Shown here: in pieces, positions 57,056 to 64,000 of the stretch
Numbering within the stretch: position 1 is the stretch's first letter
Layout: the number at the start of each line of letters is the position of its first letter
Assembly (NCBI GenBank): GCA_944320685.1
Contig: CALUIK010000001.1
Span: forward strand, 558,001 to 622,000
DNA length: 64,000 bases
Direction of reading: 5' to 3'
DNA from: an uncultured Alistipes sp.
Lineage (GTDB): Bacteria; Bacteroidota; Bacteroidia; Bacteroidales; Rikenellaceae
The notes under the pieces: generated by a model
Told to the model about the DNA's origin: nothing
Database searches by the model: none
Seen by the model: the letters and a program-made list of their open reading frames with translations, nothing else
Translations under genes and position numbers: made by a program

Positions 57056-59527
57056 ATGACAAACAGGACACTCATTACAGCCGCCGTAGCGGCGCTTTTG
57101 GCCTCGTGCTCCGCACCCGAGGCCGTGAAGAACGACCTGCGGGCCCCTGCCTATCCGCTCGTCACGGTCGACCCCTACACCAGCGCGTGGTCTACGACCG
57201 ACCGTCTCTACGACAGTCAGGTCAAACATTGGACGGGCCACGACTTCCCCCTTATGGGGACTCTGCGCGTCGACGGCAAGCTCTACCGCTTCATGGGCGC
57301 CGAGGATATACCCATGAACCCGCTGGCCCCGATCTCGTACGAGGAGCCGTGGCAGGGGCGCTACACCTTCGACGCGCCCCGAGCCGGTTGGGAGGGCCGC
57401 GACTTCGACGACAGCACGTGGAAGAGCGGCGCAGCCGCCTACGGTACGCCCGAAGAGACCAACGTGCAGACCTTGTGGCCCACGAAGGACATATGGGTGC
57501 GCCGCACAATAGAGATAGACCCCGCACAGTTGGCCGGCGGCACGCTCTTCGTGAAATACTCGCATGACGACACCTTCGAACTCTACTTCAACGGCCAGCA
57601 GATAGTCGCCACGCCCTACGAGTGGAAGAAAGACCGCTGGGTGGAGATCCCCGCCGAGCTGGCCGCAACAGCCGCCGACGGCCGGATCGTGCTGGCGGCA
57701 CACTGCAACAACCGCACGGGCGGCGCGCTGGTCGACGTGGGCCTCTACCGCCGCGACAACAACTCGCAGGTGATGACAGCCACGGCCGAACAGATCTCGG
57801 CAGATGTGCAGGCCACCAGCACCACTTACGAGTTCGCCTGCGGCGGCGTCGACCTCACGCTCCGCTTCACGGCGCCGCTGCTGCTCGACGATCTCGAACT
57901 CGTATCGCGCCCCGTAAACTACATCACCTACGAGGTGGCGTCGAACGACGGCGCGCAGCACGACGTGCAGATATACTTCGAGGCCTCGCCCGACTGGGCC
58001 CGCAACAGTTCGGAGCAGGAGTGCGTCAGCGAGCGATATGACGACGCCCGCTTCAACTATGTCAAGAGCGGTACCGTCGACCAGAAGATCCTCGGCCGCA
58101 AGGGCGACGACGTACGTATAGACTGGGGATACTTCTACATGGCCGCCGACAAGGCCTCGTCGCGCAGCTCGGTGGGCAACGCCGTAGCCATGCGCCGCGA
58201 ATTCGCCGACCGCGGCACCGTCGAGGGCCGCAGCGACGGCGGCTACATGGCCGTCACCTCGTCACTGGGCAGCGTCAACGCCAAAGGCGCCTCGGGATAC
58301 GTGATGATCGGCTACGACGACATCTACTCGATACAGTATTTCGGCGAGAACATCCGCCCCTACTGGAACCGGAACGGCAACAGCTCGATCGAGGAGCAGT
58401 TCGCCGCCGCAGCCGAGGACTACAAATCGCTCATGAAGCGCTGCGCCGCATTTGACGCCCGCCTCATGAAAGAGGCCTACGCCGCCGGCGGAAAGCAATA
58501 TGCCGAGCTGTGCGCGCTCGCATACCGTCAGGCCATCGCCGCGCACAAACTCATCGAGACGCCGCAGGGCGAGCTGGCATGGCTCTCGAAGGAGAACTTC
58601 AGCAACGGCTCGATCGGCACCGTCGACGTCACCTACCCCTCGGCCCCGCTCTTCCTCTACTACAACCCCGAACTGGCGAAAGCACTGCTTAACTTCATAT
58701 TCTACTACGCCGAGAGCGGCAAGTGGACCAAACCCTTCCCTTCGCATGACATAGGCACCTACCCGCTGGCAAACGGCCAGACCTACGGCGGCGACATGCC
58801 CGTCGAGGAGAGCGGCAACATGCTCATCCTCACCGGCGCCATCTGCAAGACGGAGGGCAGGGCGGACTACGCGCTCAAGCACTGGGATACGCTGACGACA
58901 TGGGCAGACTATCTGGTGGAGAACGGTCTCGACCCAGCCAACCAGCTCTGCACCGACGACTTCGCCGGACACTGGGCCCGCAACGCCAACCTCTCGATCA
59001 AGGCCATCGTGGGCGTTGCCGCCTACGGCGACATGGCCCGCATGGCAGGCAAGGCCGACGTGGCGGAGAAGTACACCAACGCCGCGCGTGACATGGCCGC
59101 CGCATGGAAGAAGATGGCCGCGGCTGGCGACCACTACCGCCTGACCTTCGACGAGGGCGACACGTGGAGCCAGAAATACAACCTCGTGTGGGACAAGATA
59201 CTCGGCTACAATGTCTTCGACGACGACATCGCCCCCACCGAGATCGCCTACTACCTCACCAAACAGAACCGTTACGGCCTGCCTTTGGACTGCCGCCGCA
59301 ACTACACCAAGGCGGACTGGATAATATGGACGGCCACCATGTCGCCCGACAAGGCCACCTTCGAGAAGTTCATCGCCCCCGTGTACGACTTCATGAACGA
59401 GACCACCGACCGTATCCCCATGAGCGACTGGTACAACACAGACCAGACGACGCACGTGGGCTTCCAGGCCCGCTCGGTCGTGGGAGGCTACTTCATCAAG
59501 ATGCTCTCTGACCGCGGCATCAAATAA
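57056..59527 (+). CDS. Glutaminase-A-like (DUF4965/DUF5127) lipoprotein
   Basis: An 823-residue lipoprotein (lipobox LASC at ~18). The family layout is visible: DUF4964-like N-terminus (PAYPLVTVDPYTSAWS), a beta-sandwich (~100-240), DUF5127 (RPVNYITYEV and YFEASPDWARN) and the C-terminal (alpha/alpha) DUF4965/DUF1793 region (STVDVTYPSAPLFLYYN-like segment, HDIGTYPLANGQ, MPVEESGNMLI and the final SDWYNTDQTT). Fungal members are extracellular glutaminases; many bacterial ones occur in glycan loci, so activity here is uncertain. I start at ATG 57056, 39 bp after the promoter. It ends in a strong terminator. Confidence 0.85.
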   Translation: MTNRTLITAAVAALLASCSAPEAVKNDLRAPAYPLVTVDPYTSAWSTTDRLYDSQVKHWTGHDFPLMGTLRVDGKLYRFMGAEDIPMNPLAPISYEEPWQGRYTFDAPRAGWEGRDFDDSTWKSGAAAYGTPEETNVQTLWPTKDIWVRRTIEIDPAQLAGGTLFVKYSHDDTFELYFNGQQIVATPYEWKKDRWVEIPAELAATAADGRIVLAAHCNNRTGGALVDVGLYRRDNNSQVMTATAEQISADVQATSTTYEFACGGVDLTLRFTAPLLLDDLELVSRPVNYITYEVASNDGAQHDVQIYFEASPDWARNSSEQECVSERYDDARFNYVKSGTVDQKILGRKGDDVRIDWGYFYMAADKASSRSSVGNAVAMRREFADRGTVEGRSDGGYMAVTSSLGSVNAKGASGYVMIGYDDIYSIQYFGENIRPYWNRNGNSSIEEQFAAAAEDYKSLMKRCAAFDARLMKEAYAAGGKQYAELCALAYRQAIAAHKLIETPQGELAWLSKENFSNGSIGTVDVTYPSAPLFLYYNPELAKALLNFIFYYAESGKWTKPFPSHDIGTYPLANGQTYGGDMPVEESGNMLILTGAICKTEGRADYALKHWDTLTTWADYLVENGLDPANQLCTDDFAGHWARNANLSIKAIVGVAAYGDMARMAGKADVAEKYTNAARDMAAAWKKMAAAGDHYRLTFDEGDTWSQKYNLVWDKILGYNVFDDDIAPTEIAYYLTKQNRYGLPLDCRRNYTKADWIIWTATMSPDKATFEKFIAPVYDFMNETTDRIPMSDWYNTDQTTHVGFQARSVVGGYFIKMLSDRGIK

Positions 59528-59602
59528 CGGCAGGCTTCGTATCGAGGGCAGCGCCGCGAACCGGTCTGAACGACAACATCGGCGCACTTCACCTTTTCTG
59601 CA

Positions 59603-59636
59603 ACACTGTTCGGATTGAATTCCGAACAGTGTTTTT
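59603..59636 (+). terminator. Rho-independent terminator after the glutaminase-like gene
   Basis: ACACTGTTCGGA pairs with TCCGAACAGTGT around a short AT loop, followed by five T residues. Confidence 0.92.
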
Positions 59637-59761
59637 CATAGCACGAACCCTCAGATAATGTCCAACATCCTTCTTCATCCAAGAAAATCCACATCCGGTT
59701 GCATTTCTCAACTAAATATTGTATATTTAACCTGTTATAATCAACCAAATAATATTTTACT

Positions 59762-60020
59762 ATGAAAAAAAATCAAGTTTGATTTTTGGGGAATTATCGT
59801 ATGCTTCGCTTTGACATTTTTCATCCTCTCCAAAAGAGAAGATTCCTCATCCAATTTATTGAGGGCAAATATAGAAGCATTAACACGCACCGAATATGAT
59901 CCAATAGGGCTATGCCGGACATATTGCAGAGACAGAAACGGCTATATCTGCATATTGAATACAAATGCAGGATACGACATATACTGCGACAACATGGTAC
60001 CGTGGATGTCGAACTTATAA
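59762..60020 (+). pseudogene. NVEALA-family peptide gene, out of frame at an A8 tract
   Basis: The ATG at 59762 is followed by eight A residues; as written it stops after six codons. Removing one A (A7) gives a complete ~85-residue peptide: MKKIKFDFWG, a hydrophobic leader (IIVCFALTFFIL), the ANIEALT motif matching the NVEALA signature, and a C-terminal part with four cysteines (CRTYC, YICIL, YCDNM). NVEALA peptides are small exported Bacteroidota peptides of unknown role, often next to a BF3164-type lipoprotein, exactly as here 11 bp downstream. It may be a true pseudogene, a slippage-controlled gene, or a sequencing error. The sequence is strikingly AT-rich. Confidence 0.7.
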
Positions 60021-60030
60021 GAATCCGGAC

Positions 60031-61089
60031 ATGAGAAGAATATTACTGTCGATCATTGTAGCATTGCATATTACGGCATGCGGCCGCAATACCGGGAATG
60101 CGGACACCACATTCTCCATGGACTCATTCGAGCGCATAACCGTGCCTGATGCGGCCGGCACCAAGTATCACAACGACAGCATCTTTCTGGGCAACCCGCA
60201 CATAATACGGTTCCACCCCGACGGATACCTCGTTCTGGCCGATGTCCCCAACGCCGACCAGATCACGGTGATAGACCTCCAGTCCGACAAAGTGCAGTCC
60301 TTGGTCAAACACGGCAGAGGGCCGGCCGAAATAATGAGTGTGCGCGATCTGGCCATTCGGGACGGGGACATATGGGTGACCGGCATCGCCGACCAGAAAA
60401 TAATCAGGCTTACACGCGGCGAAGGTAAAAGGGAGTTCGAGCCGGCATCGTATTACAGGGCAAAAGACCAGTTCCTTCGCGCCGTCCCCTTCACAAAAGG
60501 CCGGATACTCGCTCTCGCCTCGTCATCGTCCGGAAACAGGTTCCATATACTCGACAGCGAAGCAACGACACGCGACACCGTGGGATCGTTCCCTTCGACA
60601 GGGCGGATCGCTGAAGTCGAGCCCAACAACGCCATATTCCAGTCGGATATTACGGTCGCGCCAAACGGCGAACATACCGCTGCAGTGCGCCAGTCGCTGG
60701 AGTACATCGACATCTATGACGCAGAAATGGGCCTCACAAGCCGACTGCATGGCCCCCAAGGAGTAGAGCCTGCCATAAAAGCCGTCAGCACCGGATTGGG
60801 AACGGCGTTCCATCAGGACCCGTTGTGGCTGATATTCAACAATCCCGTCTCCGACAACGACCGCCTTATGATAGGATACATCGGCATACGCGTAGAGTCC
60901 GAAGAGGACTTCGCGAGGCAGACCAACACCGTACTGTCATTCGGCTGGGACGGCAGACCCCTCAAGGCTTACGAGTTCGAGTCGGACATAGTATCGTTCG
61001 ACATGGATTGGAAGAACAACCGGATGTATTGTCTGGCAAATCGCCCCGAACCCGAAATCCTCGTTTACGATCTCGGCGATTTGGAATAG
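60031..61089 (+). CDS. BF3164-type (TolB-like six-bladed propeller) lipoprotein
   Basis: A 352-residue lipoprotein with lipobox ITAC (cysteine ~16). The rest is a series of beta-propeller blades: FHPDGYLVLADVPNADQITVIDL, VKHGRGPAEIMSVRDLAI (the RGPAE motif typical of this family), ILALASSSSGNRFHILD, RQSLEYIDIYDA, and the closing MYCLANRPEPEILVYDL. The function of the family is unknown; frequent pairing with NVEALA peptides suggests recognition or export of them. I start at ATG 60031; the longer frame upstream overlaps the peptide gene. Confidence 0.85.
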   Translation: MRRILLSIIVALHITACGRNTGNADTTFSMDSFERITVPDAAGTKYHNDSIFLGNPHIIRFHPDGYLVLADVPNADQITVIDLQSDKVQSLVKHGRGPAEIMSVRDLAIRDGDIWVTGIADQKIIRLTRGEGKREFEPASYYRAKDQFLRAVPFTKGRILALASSSSGNRFHILDSEATTRDTVGSFPSTGRIAEVEPNNAIFQSDITVAPNGEHTAAVRQSLEYIDIYDAEMGLTSRLHGPQGVEPAIKAVSTGLGTAFHQDPLWLIFNNPVSDNDRLMIGYIGIRVESEEDFARQTNTVLSFGWDGRPLKAYEFESDIVSFDMDWKNNRMYCLANRPEPEILVYDLGDLE

Positions 61090-61251
61090 CCTGCCTTCAG
61101 AAACAGACCGGACATACGGCCGGATACGGCCTTGCCTACGGCCGCCTATTCCAATGGCATACAGCCACATGTCCCGCGAGGCACAGGCTCTCGCCGCCTC
61201 GCGTCATGCGGGCGGAACGCGCGAGGTGTGCGGTTTTATAAAACTTTTTCA

Positions 61252-61259
61252 TATCTTTA
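61252..61259 (+). promoter_or_regulatory. Probable -7 element of the cysteine hydrolase gene
   Basis: TATCTTTA differs from TAnnTTTG at one position and lies 30 bp before the start codon in AT-rich sequence. Confidence 0.45.
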
Positions 61260-61288
61260 TAGGCCCCTAACGGCAAACCCGAAACAAA

Positions 61289-61840
61289 ATGGAAAAACTG
61301 AAGAACCCTGCAATCCTTGTCGTTGACATGCTCAACGACTTCGTGACCGGCGCGCTCACATGCGACCGCGCCAAAGCCATCGTACCGGCTACGGCCGAAC
61401 TGTTGGACGCCGCCCGCAAGGCGGGTGTCCCCGTAATCTTCTGCAACGATGCCCACATCGCCGGCATCGACCGCGAACTCAAACTCTGGGGCGACCACGC
61501 CATCGCCGGCACCGAGGGCGCCGAGGTGATCCCCGAATTAAAACTCTCGGACAAGGACTACGTAGTGCCCAAGCGCCGTTACAGCGGATTCTTCCAGACC
61601 GATCTCGACATCCTGCTGCGCGAGCTCGGGGTGCAGACCGTGGTCATGACGGGCCTGCACGCCCACATGTGCGTGCGCCACACCTCGGCCGACGCCTTCA
61701 GCCTCGGCTACGATGTCGTGGTGGCAAAGCAGGCGACCGACTCATTCACCGAGGAGGACTACCTGAACGGCCTCGCCTACCTGAAGACATGCTACGGCGC
61801 CGACGCCTACTCGAACGAGGAGCTCATAGCCATGTTCTGA
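61289..61840 (+). CDS. Isochorismatase-family cysteine hydrolase
   Basis: A 183-residue hydrolase with the catalytic triad of the isochorismatase/nicotinamidase fold: aspartate in LVVDMLNDF (residue 13), lysine in VVPKRRYSGF (~95) and cysteine in GLHAHMCVRHT (~131). The DxxH-type metal site of nicotinamidases is partly seen in CNDAHIAGIDREL. It may hydrolyse nicotinamide or another amide; I do not assign pncA. It is monocistronic, with a terminator after it. Confidence 0.87.
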   Translation: MEKLKNPAILVVDMLNDFVTGALTCDRAKAIVPATAELLDAARKAGVPVIFCNDAHIAGIDRELKLWGDHAIAGTEGAEVIPELKLSDKDYVVPKRRYSGFFQTDLDILLRELGVQTVVMTGLHAHMCVRHTSADAFSLGYDVVVAKQATDSFTEEDYLNGLAYLKTCYGADAYSNEELIAMF

Positions 61841-61870
61841 CGGTCATTATTTCAGCAAATGAACACACTA

Positions 61871-61905
61871 AGCTCGAGCCTAAAATTAGGTTCGGGCTAT
61901 TTTTA
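61871..61905 (+). terminator. Terminator after the cysteine hydrolase
   Basis: AGCTCGAGCCTAA pairs, with two wobble positions, with TTAGGTTCGGGCT, then ATTTTTA, 31 bp past the stop. Confidence 0.8.
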
Positions 61906-61918
61906 ATTATGTATCCGC

Positions 61919-62413
61919 ATGAAAGATTTTGCAGCCATAGACTTCGAGACGGCGAACAACGCCCGCACCAGCGTATGCAGCGTAGGTGTGGTCATCGTGC
62001 GCGATGGGCAGATCGTCAGCCGCGAATATCGCCTTATCCGCCCCTATCCCAACTACTATCTGCACTGGAACACCGCCATACACGGCCTTACACGTGCCGA
62101 CACCGACCCCGCGCCCCATTTCCCCGAGGTGTGGGCCGCGATCGCGCCGATGGTGGAGGGGCTGACGCTCGTGGCGCACAACAGTCCCTTCGACGAGGGG
62201 TGCATGCGCGCCGTATTCCAACACTACGGCATGGAGTACCCCGACTACCGTTTCCTCTGCACCTGCCGCGCCTCACGCCGCCGCTTCGGGCGCGAACTGC
62301 CCAACCACCAGCTTCACACCGTAGCGGCAGCATGCGGTTTCGACCTCCAGCATCACCACCACGCCTTGGCCGACGCCGAGGCGTGCGCCGCCATCGCCAT
62401 GAAAATACTCTGA
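61919..62413 (+). CDS. DnaQ-like 3'-5' exonuclease (DEDDh)
   Basis: A 164-residue exonuclease domain protein. Exo I is AAIDFETAN (D8, E10), Exo II includes LVAHNSPFDEG, and Exo III is the final HHHHALADAEA with the catalytic histidine and aspartate. It is close to the short standalone exonuclease-domain proteins annotated in Bacteroidota, distinct from the polymerase epsilon subunit. Substrate (single-stranded DNA or short RNA) is unknown. It stands between terminators with no obvious operon partner. Confidence 0.88.
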   Translation: MKDFAAIDFETANNARTSVCSVGVVIVRDGQIVSREYRLIRPYPNYYLHWNTAIHGLTRADTDPAPHFPEVWAAIAPMVEGLTLVAHNSPFDEGCMRAVFQHYGMEYPDYRFLCTCRASRRRFGRELPNHQLHTVAAACGFDLQHHHHALADAEACAAIAMKIL

Positions 62414-62511
62414 ACCGCTGCGGCTCGGACGGCAAAAAAAACAAAAACGGCAATAACCGCCGCCGCATGTAATTTTATCCGGCTAACGGCGACTATATAT
62501 ACGAATCGTTC

Positions 62512-63924
62512 ATGAAAGACACGCACACGATGTCCGAAAAACAGAAAGCAATGTACAACATACGACTCTACTGCCTCCTGCTTGCGATGACATGCACGGC
62601 GGCCCCGCTCGCGGCGCAGACGGGCGGCACGGCAGCGGCGGCCACGACCCCGCAAACCGAACCGTGGAGCATGGCCCGCTGCATCGAGTATGCCCGCACC
62701 AACAACCTTCAGGTACAGAGTGCGCAGATCACGGCCGAAGCCAGCGACATAGAACTCGATGCGGCCAAGGCGTCACGACTCCCCACCCTGTCGTTCAATA
62801 CGGGGCAGAGCGTCTCGCACCAAAACGCCATAAAGCTCATAAACGACTACGGCGAAGTCGTATCCGACGGATCGTTCTCCTACGGCGGCAGCTACGGCAT
62901 AGGCTCCACCACCGCCATATATCAGGGCGGGCGCCTGCGCAACAACGTACGCCAGCAGGAACGGCGCGCCGAGAGCAGCCGCCTCGGCGTCGAGAAAAGT
63001 CTCAACGACATCACCGTAAGCGTAGTACAGGCATACCTCCAGGTATTGTACGCCGCCGAGACAGTCGAGATAAACAGCCGCGCCGTCACCCTCGCCGAAC
63101 AACAGGTGGACCGCGCGCAGCGCATGTTCGAGAAGGGAGCCGTAGCCCGCAGCGAGGTGGCGCAGATGCGCTCGCAGCTGGGCTCGGCCGAGTACGACCT
63201 CACCACGGCGCAGAACAACCTCGCACAGTACAAGCTGCAACTCAAGCAACTGCTCGAACTGGGGCCTGACACCCGTTTCGAGGTGGAGGTCCCCGAGATA
63301 TCGGACGCCGAGGTGTTGCGCATAATCCCCACGGTCGAGGAGGTCTATGCCATAGCCGTACAGACGATGCCCGAGACACGGCAGGCCGAGATCCTGATCG
63401 AGGCCTCGGAGTATGCCGAGCGTGCGGCACGGTCGGCATTCTTCCCGCAGGTGTCACTTTCGGCCAACGTCTCGACAGGCCACCAGTCTGGCACAAGCGC
63501 ATCGATGGGGTCGCAGCTGTCGCAGAAACTCAACGAGAGCATCGGCCTCTCGCTCAGCGTCCCGATATTCAACGGCAAGAACGCCAGAACGTCGGTGCGG
63601 CAGGCGCGTCTCAACACGCGGCAGGCCCAGATCGACAGCCGCAACGCCTGCAAGGAGCTGCTCTCGACCATCGAGTCGCTCCACCGCGACGCCGTGGCCG
63701 CGCAATCGAGCTACATGGCAGCAGAACAGAAACTCGCCTACGCCGAGGAGAGCTACCGTCTGGCCGCAGCCAGTTTCGAGCAGGGCAAAAACAACGCCGT
63801 GGAGCTCAACACCGAGAAGAACAACTACCTCGCGGCGCTCTCGGCACGTCTGCAGGCGAAGTATCAGGCCGTTCTGGCGGCCAAAATCCTCGCCTTCTAC
63901 CGCGGCGAGCCCATAATGCTCTGA
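62512..63924 (+). CDS. TolC-family outer membrane efflux protein
   Basis: A 470-residue outer membrane channel protein with two OEP repeats (about 45-235 and 265-460). Typical features are ARCIEYARTNNLQVQSAQ at the start of repeat one, long coiled-coil helices with the QxxxAxxMFEKGAVARSEV turn, and FNGKNARTSVRQARLNTRQA in repeat two, ending in ILAFYRGEPIML. It forms the exit duct of a tripartite efflux pump. In-frame ATGs at 62530 and 62551 are alternative starts; the one at 62551 (MYNIRLYC) gives the cleanest signal peptide. The next gene starts 38 bp downstream. Confidence 0.92.
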   Translation: MKDTHTMSEKQKAMYNIRLYCLLLAMTCTAAPLAAQTGGTAAAATTPQTEPWSMARCIEYARTNNLQVQSAQITAEASDIELDAAKASRLPTLSFNTGQSVSHQNAIKLINDYGEVVSDGSFSYGGSYGIGSTTAIYQGGRLRNNVRQQERRAESSRLGVEKSLNDITVSVVQAYLQVLYAAETVEINSRAVTLAEQQVDRAQRMFEKGAVARSEVAQMRSQLGSAEYDLTTAQNNLAQYKLQLKQLLELGPDTRFEVEVPEISDAEVLRIIPTVEEVYAIAVQTMPETRQAEILIEASEYAERAARSAFFPQVSLSANVSTGHQSGTSASMGSQLSQKLNESIGLSLSVPIFNGKNARTSVRQARLNTRQAQIDSRNACKELLSTIESLHRDAVAAQSSYMAAEQKLAYAEESYRLAAASFEQGKNNAVELNTEKNNYLAALSARLQAKYQAVLAAKILAFYRGEPIML

Positions 63925-63962
63925 CACCAAAGCATCGCATAAACGGATAACAAACACATAAG

Positions 63963-64000
63963 ATGAAGAAAAGGATAATATGGATTGCGGCGGGTCTCGC
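63963..64000 (+). CDS. Start of the next gene, probably a periplasmic efflux adaptor
   Basis: ATG at 63963 opens MKKRIIWIAAGL, the beginning of a signal or anchor segment, and the window ends. Position directly after a TolC gene suggests an RND membrane-fusion protein (HlyD/AcrA type), but only 12 residues are seen. Confidence 0.5.
   Translation, partial: MKKRIIWIAAGL

Overview
This window looks like chromosome from a GC-rich gut-type Bacteroidota, most probably Alistipes or a close relative. The evidence is the gene content (SusX-free but rich in GH78 rhamnosidases, DUF2264, DUF4271, S46 peptidase, NVEALA peptide with a BF3164-type lipoprotein), Bacteroidota core promoters of the form TTTG-N19-21-TAnnTTTG, and the scarcity of Shine-Dalgarno sequences. 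The genus is an inference from composition and gene order, not a search result.

Layout. 1-8.7 kb: end of an OmpA protein, recF-DUF721, a TPR membrane protein with a degenerate lumazine-synthase-like gene, then a leftward metabolic block (dapD; Nudix-birA; gcvH-mdh) and rightward aspartokinase. 8.7-18.7 kb: GH78-like rhamnosidase, divergent DUF4435/SUI1 genes sharing interleaved promoters, a large HExxH outer-membrane protein, PBP1A and asd. 18.7-25.8 kb: a phosphodiesterase and the elongasome operon mreB-mreC-mreD-mrdA-rodA. 25.9-28.3 kb: gpsA-pgi. 28.4-40.2 kb: second GH78 enzyme, then a long leftward housekeeping operon (LysE exporter, cmk, ispH, S41 peptidase, orphan histidine kinase, DUF4271, hemD, rnpA, yidD). 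40.3-44.2 kb: DUF3467, folC and lnt, the latter preceded by three 81-bp repeats. 44.2-50.3 kb: an uncharacterised polysaccharide-type cluster of a DUF2264 protein, a duplicated-domain lipoprotein and a lipid-anchored FAD enzyme. 50.3-52.9 kb: tRNA-Leu(GAG) followed by a small accessory island. 53-64 kb: AspT-type transporter with an S46 dipeptidyl-peptidase, a glutaminase-like lipoprotein, an NVEALA/BF3164 pair, a cysteine hydrolase, an exonuclease, and TolC plus the first codons of the next gene of a probable efflux operon.

The most informative accessory locus is 50.7-52.9 kb. An intact iron-sulfur-flavoprotein/NTF2-like/HxlR redox module is bracketed by a perfect 35-bp direct repeat next to tRNA-Leu. 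Immediately beyond it lies the decayed, stop-riddled remains of a homologous reductase and HxlR gene in the same relative orientation. This reads as replacement of a decayed native module by an incoming copy. Other signals worth attention: an NVEALA peptide gene thrown out of frame by an A8 tract; three tandem terminator-plus-promoter repeats ahead of lnt; a RibH-like protein without the catalytic motif; and interleaved divergent promoters between a TOPRIM-like DUF4435 gene and a SUI1 gene.

Promoter calls rest on matching the Bacteroidota consensus by eye; none is experimental. Start sites were moved to internal ATG codons where the longest frame ran into non-conserved sequence, and the reason is given in each entry.
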